Shown in pieces: positions 12,853-15,919 of a DNA stretch of 15,919 nt. The translations under genes were made by a program, and so were the position numbers. Every line of letters starts with the position of its first letter. Positions within the stretch are counted from its first letter, which is position 1. This DNA comes from Perlucidibaca piscinae DSM 21586 (lineage in GTDB: Bacteria; Pseudomonadota; Gammaproteobacteria; Pseudomonadales; Moraxellaceae): the NCBI RefSeq assembly GCF_000420045.1, contig NZ_ATUE01000012.1:1-15919 (forward strand), given 5' to 3'. The notes beneath the pieces are model-generated. The model did no database searches. It worked only from the letters and a program-made list of their open reading frames with translations, and had not been told where the DNA came from.

Positions 12853-12870
12853 CCGGGCATTCCGTCCCGG
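12853..12870 (+). promoter_or_regulatory. Hairpin in the rpsL-rpsG spacer, possible S7 feedback region
   Basis: CCGGG (12853-12857) pairs with CCCGG (12866-12870) around an 8-nt loop. It is the main structure in the 72-nt spacer. Known biology: in E. coli S7 binds the rpsL-rpsG spacer of the str mRNA and represses its own translation. This spacer is similarly placed but I do not recognise the specific S7 motif. A three-codon reading frame (ATG AAA GGT TAA, 12888-12899) overlaps the weak rpsG ribosome-binding site. Confidence 0.4.
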
Positions 12871-12906
12871 ATCACCCTGAAGTTTTAATGAAAGGTTAAC
12901 AGTGTC

Positions 12907-13380
12907 ATGCCAAGAAGAAGAGTAGTCGCAGCACGCGAAATCCTGCCGGATCCCAAGTTCGGTAGCACCACCCTCGCCAAGTTCATGAACCAGGTCATGG
13001 AATCGGGCAAGAAGTCGACCGCTGAAGCCATTGTCTACGGTGCGCTGGATCGCATCGTCGAGAAGAAGCAGGGCGTCAACCCGGTCGAGTTCTTCGAGAC
13101 GGTGCTGGACAAGCTGCGCCCGATGGTTGAAGTCAAAGCTCGCCGTGTCGGCGGTGCCACCTACCAGGTGCCCATGGAAGTACGCCCCTCCCGTCGTACT
13201 GCCCTGGCCATGCGCTGGCTGGTGGACTCCGCACGCAAGCGTTCGGAAAAGACCATGGCGCTGCGCCTCGCTGGCGAGCTGATGGATGCTGCTGAAGGCA
13301 AGGGTGCTGCGATCAAGAAGCGCGAAGACGTGCATCGCATGGCCGAAGCCAACAAGGCTTTTGCCCACTACCGTTTCTAA
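12907..13380 (+). CDS. rpsG: 30S ribosomal protein S7
   Basis: S7 starts assembly of the 30S head by binding the 3' major domain of 16S rRNA and lies at the E site. The product is 157 residues, the short form typical of non-K-12 strains (about 156). Family stretches are MPRRR (1-5), ILPDPKFGS (12-20), the beta-hairpin VEVKARRVGGATYQVPMEV (74-92) and KKREDVHRMAEANKAFAHYR (137-156). The ATG at 12907 follows AAAGG (12891-12895) by 11 nt, a weak match, so translation may rely on coupling or the spacer structure. fusA begins 21 nt after the stop. Confidence 0.98.
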   Translation: MPRRRVVAAREILPDPKFGSTTLAKFMNQVMESGKKSTAEAIVYGALDRIVEKKQGVNPVEFFETVLDKLRPMVEVKARRVGGATYQVPMEVRPSRRTALAMRWLVDSARKRSEKTMALRLAGELMDAAEGKGAAIKKREDVHRMAEANKAFAHYRF

Positions 13381-13401
13381 GTCCGGCCTGAGGATATCCC
13401 A

Positions 13402-15534
13402 GTGGCAAGAACTACCCCGCTTAACAGATACCGCAACATCGGTATCTCGGCGCACATCGACGCCGGCAAGACCACGACCACCGAGCGCATCCTGTACTAC
13501 ACGGGTGTCAACCACAAGATCGGTGAAGTGCACGACGGCGCCGCCACCATGGACTGGATGGAGCAGGAGCAGGAGCGTGGCATCACCATCACCTCCGCAG
13601 CGACCACCTGCTTCTGGTCGGGCATGGCGAACCAGTTCGACAAGCACCAGATCAACATCATCGACACCCCGGGCCACGTCGACTTCACCATCGAAGTGGA
13701 GCGCTCGATGCGTGTCCTCGACGGTGCCTGCATGGTCTACTGTGCCGTCGGTGGCGTGCAGCCGCAGTCGGAAACCGTGTGGCGTCAGGCCAACAAGTAC
13801 AAGGTGCCGCGTCTCGCCTTCGTGAACAAGATGGACCGTACCGGTGCCAACTTCTTCCGCGTCGTCGAGCAGATGAAGGTCCGCCTCGGCGGCAACCCGG
13901 TGCCGCTGGTGGTACCGATCGGTGCCGAAGAGAACTTCGAAGGCGTCGTCGACCTCATCGTCATGAAGGCCATCTACTGGGATGAAGCTTCCCAGGGCAT
14001 GAAGTTCGAGTACCGCGACATTCCGGCCAACCTGGTTGACGTCTGCAACAAGTGGCGTTCGAACCTGGTTGAAACCGCCGCCGAAGCCTCCGAGGAACTC
14101 ATGAACGAGTACCTCGAGAACGGCGACCTGAGCGAAGAGCAGATTCACCAGGCCATCCGTCAGCGTACCCTCGCCGGCGAGATCCACCCGATGCTCTGCG
14201 GCACCGCGTTCAAGAACAAGGGCGTGCAGCGCATGCTCGACGCCGTCATCCAGTACCTGCCGGCGCCGAACGACCTGCCGCCGGTCAAGGGCATCCTGGA
14301 TGACAAGGCCGAATCGGAAGGCGAGCGCGTCTCGTCGGACGAAGAGAAGTTCTCGGCGCTCGCGTTCAAGATCATGAACGACAAGTTCGTCGGCAACCTG
14401 ACCTTCGTGCGCTGCTACTCGGGCGTGCTGAAGTCGGGTGACGCGGTCTGGAACCCGGTCAAGGGCAAGAAGGAACGTATTGGTCGAATCCTGCAGATGC
14501 ACGCCAACCAGCGTGAGGAAATCTCGGAAATCCGTGCCGGTGACATCGCCGCCTTCGTCGGTCTCAAGGACGTCACCACCGGTGACACCCTGTGTGACGA
14601 AGATCACGTGATCACCCTCGAGCGCATGGAGTTCCCGGAGCCGGTCATCTCGGTCGCCGTCGAACCGAAGACCAAGGCCGACCAGGAAAAGATGTCGACC
14701 GCACTCGGCCGTCTCGCCAAGGAAGACCCGTCCTTCCGCGTGCGCACCGACGAAGAGTCCGGCCAGACCATCATCTCCGGCATGGGCGAGCTTCACCTCG
14801 ACATCATCGTCGACCGCATGCGTCGCGAGTTTGGCGTCGAAGCCAACATCGGCAAGCCGCAGGTTGCCTACCGTGAAACCATCCGCAAGGCGGTGGAGAC
14901 CGAAGGCAAGTTCGTGCGTCAGTCCGGTGGTCGCGGCCAGTACGGCCACGTGCTGCTTCGCCTCACGCCGATCTACGGCAACGAGGAAGGCAAGGACTAC
15001 GAGTTCGTCGAAGAAGTCGTTGGCGGCACCGTTCCGAAGGAATACTTCGGCGCTGTCGACAAGGGCATCCAGGAACAGATGGCCAATGGTGTGCTCGCCG
15101 GCTATCCGGTGGTCGGCATCCGCGCCACCCTGTATGACGGCTCCTACCACGACGTCGACTCCAACGAAATGGCGTTCAAGGTCGCAGCCAGCATGGGCTT
15201 CAAGAAGGGCTTCATGGACGCCAGTCCGGTCCTGCTCGAGCCGATCATGAAGGTCGAGGTGGAAACGCCGGAAGATTACATGGGCGACATCATGGGTGAC
15301 CTCAGCCGTCGTCGTGGCGCGCTGCAGGGCATGGACGATCTGCCGGGTGGCACCAAGGCCATTCGCGCCGAAGTCCCGCTGTCGGAAATGTTCGGCTACG
15401 CCACCGACATGCGCTCCATGTCGCAAGGCCGTGCCACGTACACGATGGAGTTCGCCAAGTACGCGGAAACGCCGAAGAACGTCGCTGACGCCATCATCAC
15501 CAAGTACACCGCCAAGCGCAGCGCTGGCGAATAA
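13402..15534 (+). CDS. fusA: Elongation factor G (GTG start)
   Basis: EF-G is the translational GTPase that drives tRNA-mRNA translocation and, with ribosome recycling factor, splits ribosomes. The product is 710 residues (E. coli 704). The G domain has AHIDAGKT (17-24), DTPGH (88-92) and NKMD (142-145). Later features are the domain III stretch GMGELHLDIIVDRM, the domain IV tip region QSGGRGQYGHV and GSYHDVDSNE, and domain V with SEMFGYATDMRSMSQGRATYTMEF. The start is GTG 13402 (MARTTPLNRYRNIGIS), 8 nt after GAGG (13390-13393); no ATG fits. The C-terminus carries a short basic tail, KYTAKRSAGE, beyond the usual end. The sequence is that of the main translocase, not a fusA2 or tetracycline-protection relative. 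Confidence 0.98.
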   Translation: MARTTPLNRYRNIGISAHIDAGKTTTTERILYYTGVNHKIGEVHDGAATMDWMEQEQERGITITSAATTCFWSGMANQFDKHQINIIDTPGHVDFTIEVERSMRVLDGACMVYCAVGGVQPQSETVWRQANKYKVPRLAFVNKMDRTGANFFRVVEQMKVRLGGNPVPLVVPIGAEENFEGVVDLIVMKAIYWDEASQGMKFEYRDIPANLVDVCNKWRSNLVETAAEASEELMNEYLENGDLSEEQIHQAIRQRTLAGEIHPMLCGTAFKNKGVQRMLDAVIQYLPAPNDLPPVKGILDDKAESEGERVSSDEEKFSALAFKIMNDKFVGNLTFVRCYSGVLKSGDAVWNPVKGKKERIGRILQMHANQREEISEIRAGDIAAFVGLKDVTTGDTLCDEDHVITLERMEFPEPVISVAVEPKTKADQEKMSTALGRLAKEDPSFRVRTDEESGQTIISGMGELHLDIIVDRMRREFGVEANIGKPQVAYRETIRKAVETEGKFVRQSGGRGQYGHVLLRLTPIYGNEEGKDYEFVEEVVGGTVPKEYFGAVDKGIQEQMANGVLAGYPVVGIRATLYDGSYHDVDSNEMAFKVAASMGFKKGFMDASPVLLEPIMKVEVETPEDYMGDIMGDLSRRRGALQGMDDLPGGTKAIRAEVPLSEMFGYATDMRSMSQGRATYTMEFAKYAETPKNVADAIITKYTAKRSAGE

Positions 15535-15540
15535 CTGTCA

Positions 15541-15566
15541 GGCGGGTCGGCATGTGCCGGCCCGCC
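15541..15566 (+). other. Strong hairpin between fusA and tuf
   Basis: GGCGGG (15541-15546) with CCCGCC (15561-15566) continues inward through U-G and CGGC/GCCG (15548-15551 with 15556-15559) to an ATGT loop, 11 bp in all. The bases after it (gtcatcattg) lack a T-run, so it is not a classical terminator. It fills half of the 55-nt spacer and ends 10 nt before the tuf ribosome-binding site. A processing or mRNA-stabilising role is likely, allowing tuf mRNA to be more abundant than fusA. Confidence 0.65.
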
Positions 15567-15589
15567 GTCATCATTGAAGGAGCCAGAAC

Positions 15590-15919
<330 letters not shown>

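Noticed and set aside
12897..12906. GTG at 12902 as an rpsG start.
   Set aside because: It is not in frame with rpsG; the conserved N-terminus begins at ATG 12907.

Overview
The window is a core-genome block, entirely on the + strand: tuf (3' end) – tRNA-Trp – secE – nusG – rplK – rplA – rplJ – rplL – rpoB – rpoC – [promoter/terminator] – rpsL – rpsG – fusA – tuf (5' end). The DNA is GC-rich with strongly C/G-ending codons. The gene order (rif cluster followed directly by str cluster, tRNA-Trp between tuf and secE, a tuf copy at each end) is that of non-enteric Gammaproteobacteria such as Pseudomonas and also of many Betaproteobacteria. The wording of RpoC (for example [20 protein letters not shown]), the ~1356-residue RpoB and its C-terminal region read as gammaproteobacterial to me. 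I cannot name a genus.

Layout. 1-474: end of tuf, a perfect 10-bp hairpin, tRNA-Trp(CCA) and a short hairpin with a U-run. 475-1388: secE and nusG, 11 nt apart. 1389-2610: a leader with two hairpins and a likely L1-binding site, then rplK and rplA separated by 2 nt. 2611-2844: a 234-nt spacer packed with hairpins, four with UUCG loops, holding a recognisable L10 leader. 2845-3770: rplJ and rplL. 3771-3982: a 212-nt spacer with an intrinsic-terminator-like attenuator and two further long hairpins. 3983-12331: rpoB and rpoC, separated by a 72-nt spacer with a very stable hairpin; rpoC starts at TTG. 12332-12459: a near-consensus sigma70 promoter whose predicted start point lies just before a strong terminator hairpin. 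12460-15534: rpsL, rpsG and fusA (GTG start). 15535-15919: hairpin and first 110 codons of a second tuf. No gene-free stretch exceeds 300 bases.

The genes supply the protein-synthesis and transcription core: EF-Tu and EF-G, the L11/L1/L10/L12 stalk and side proteins, S12 and S7 of the decoding site and head, beta and beta' of RNA polymerase, the elongation factor NusG and the translocon subunit SecE. Expression is apparently balanced by RNA structures in nearly every spacer: L1 and L10 feedback sites, an attenuator before rpoBC, and an internal promoter/terminator at the rif-str junction.

I found no mobile element, CRISPR array, defence gene or unknown protein, and no evidence for an undescribed multi-gene system. 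The points worth a second look are regulatory: the rpsL promoter with a terminator at its start point and a dyad centred on its -35, the rpoB-rpoC spacer hairpin with a TTG-started rpoC, and the UUCG-rich L10 leader.
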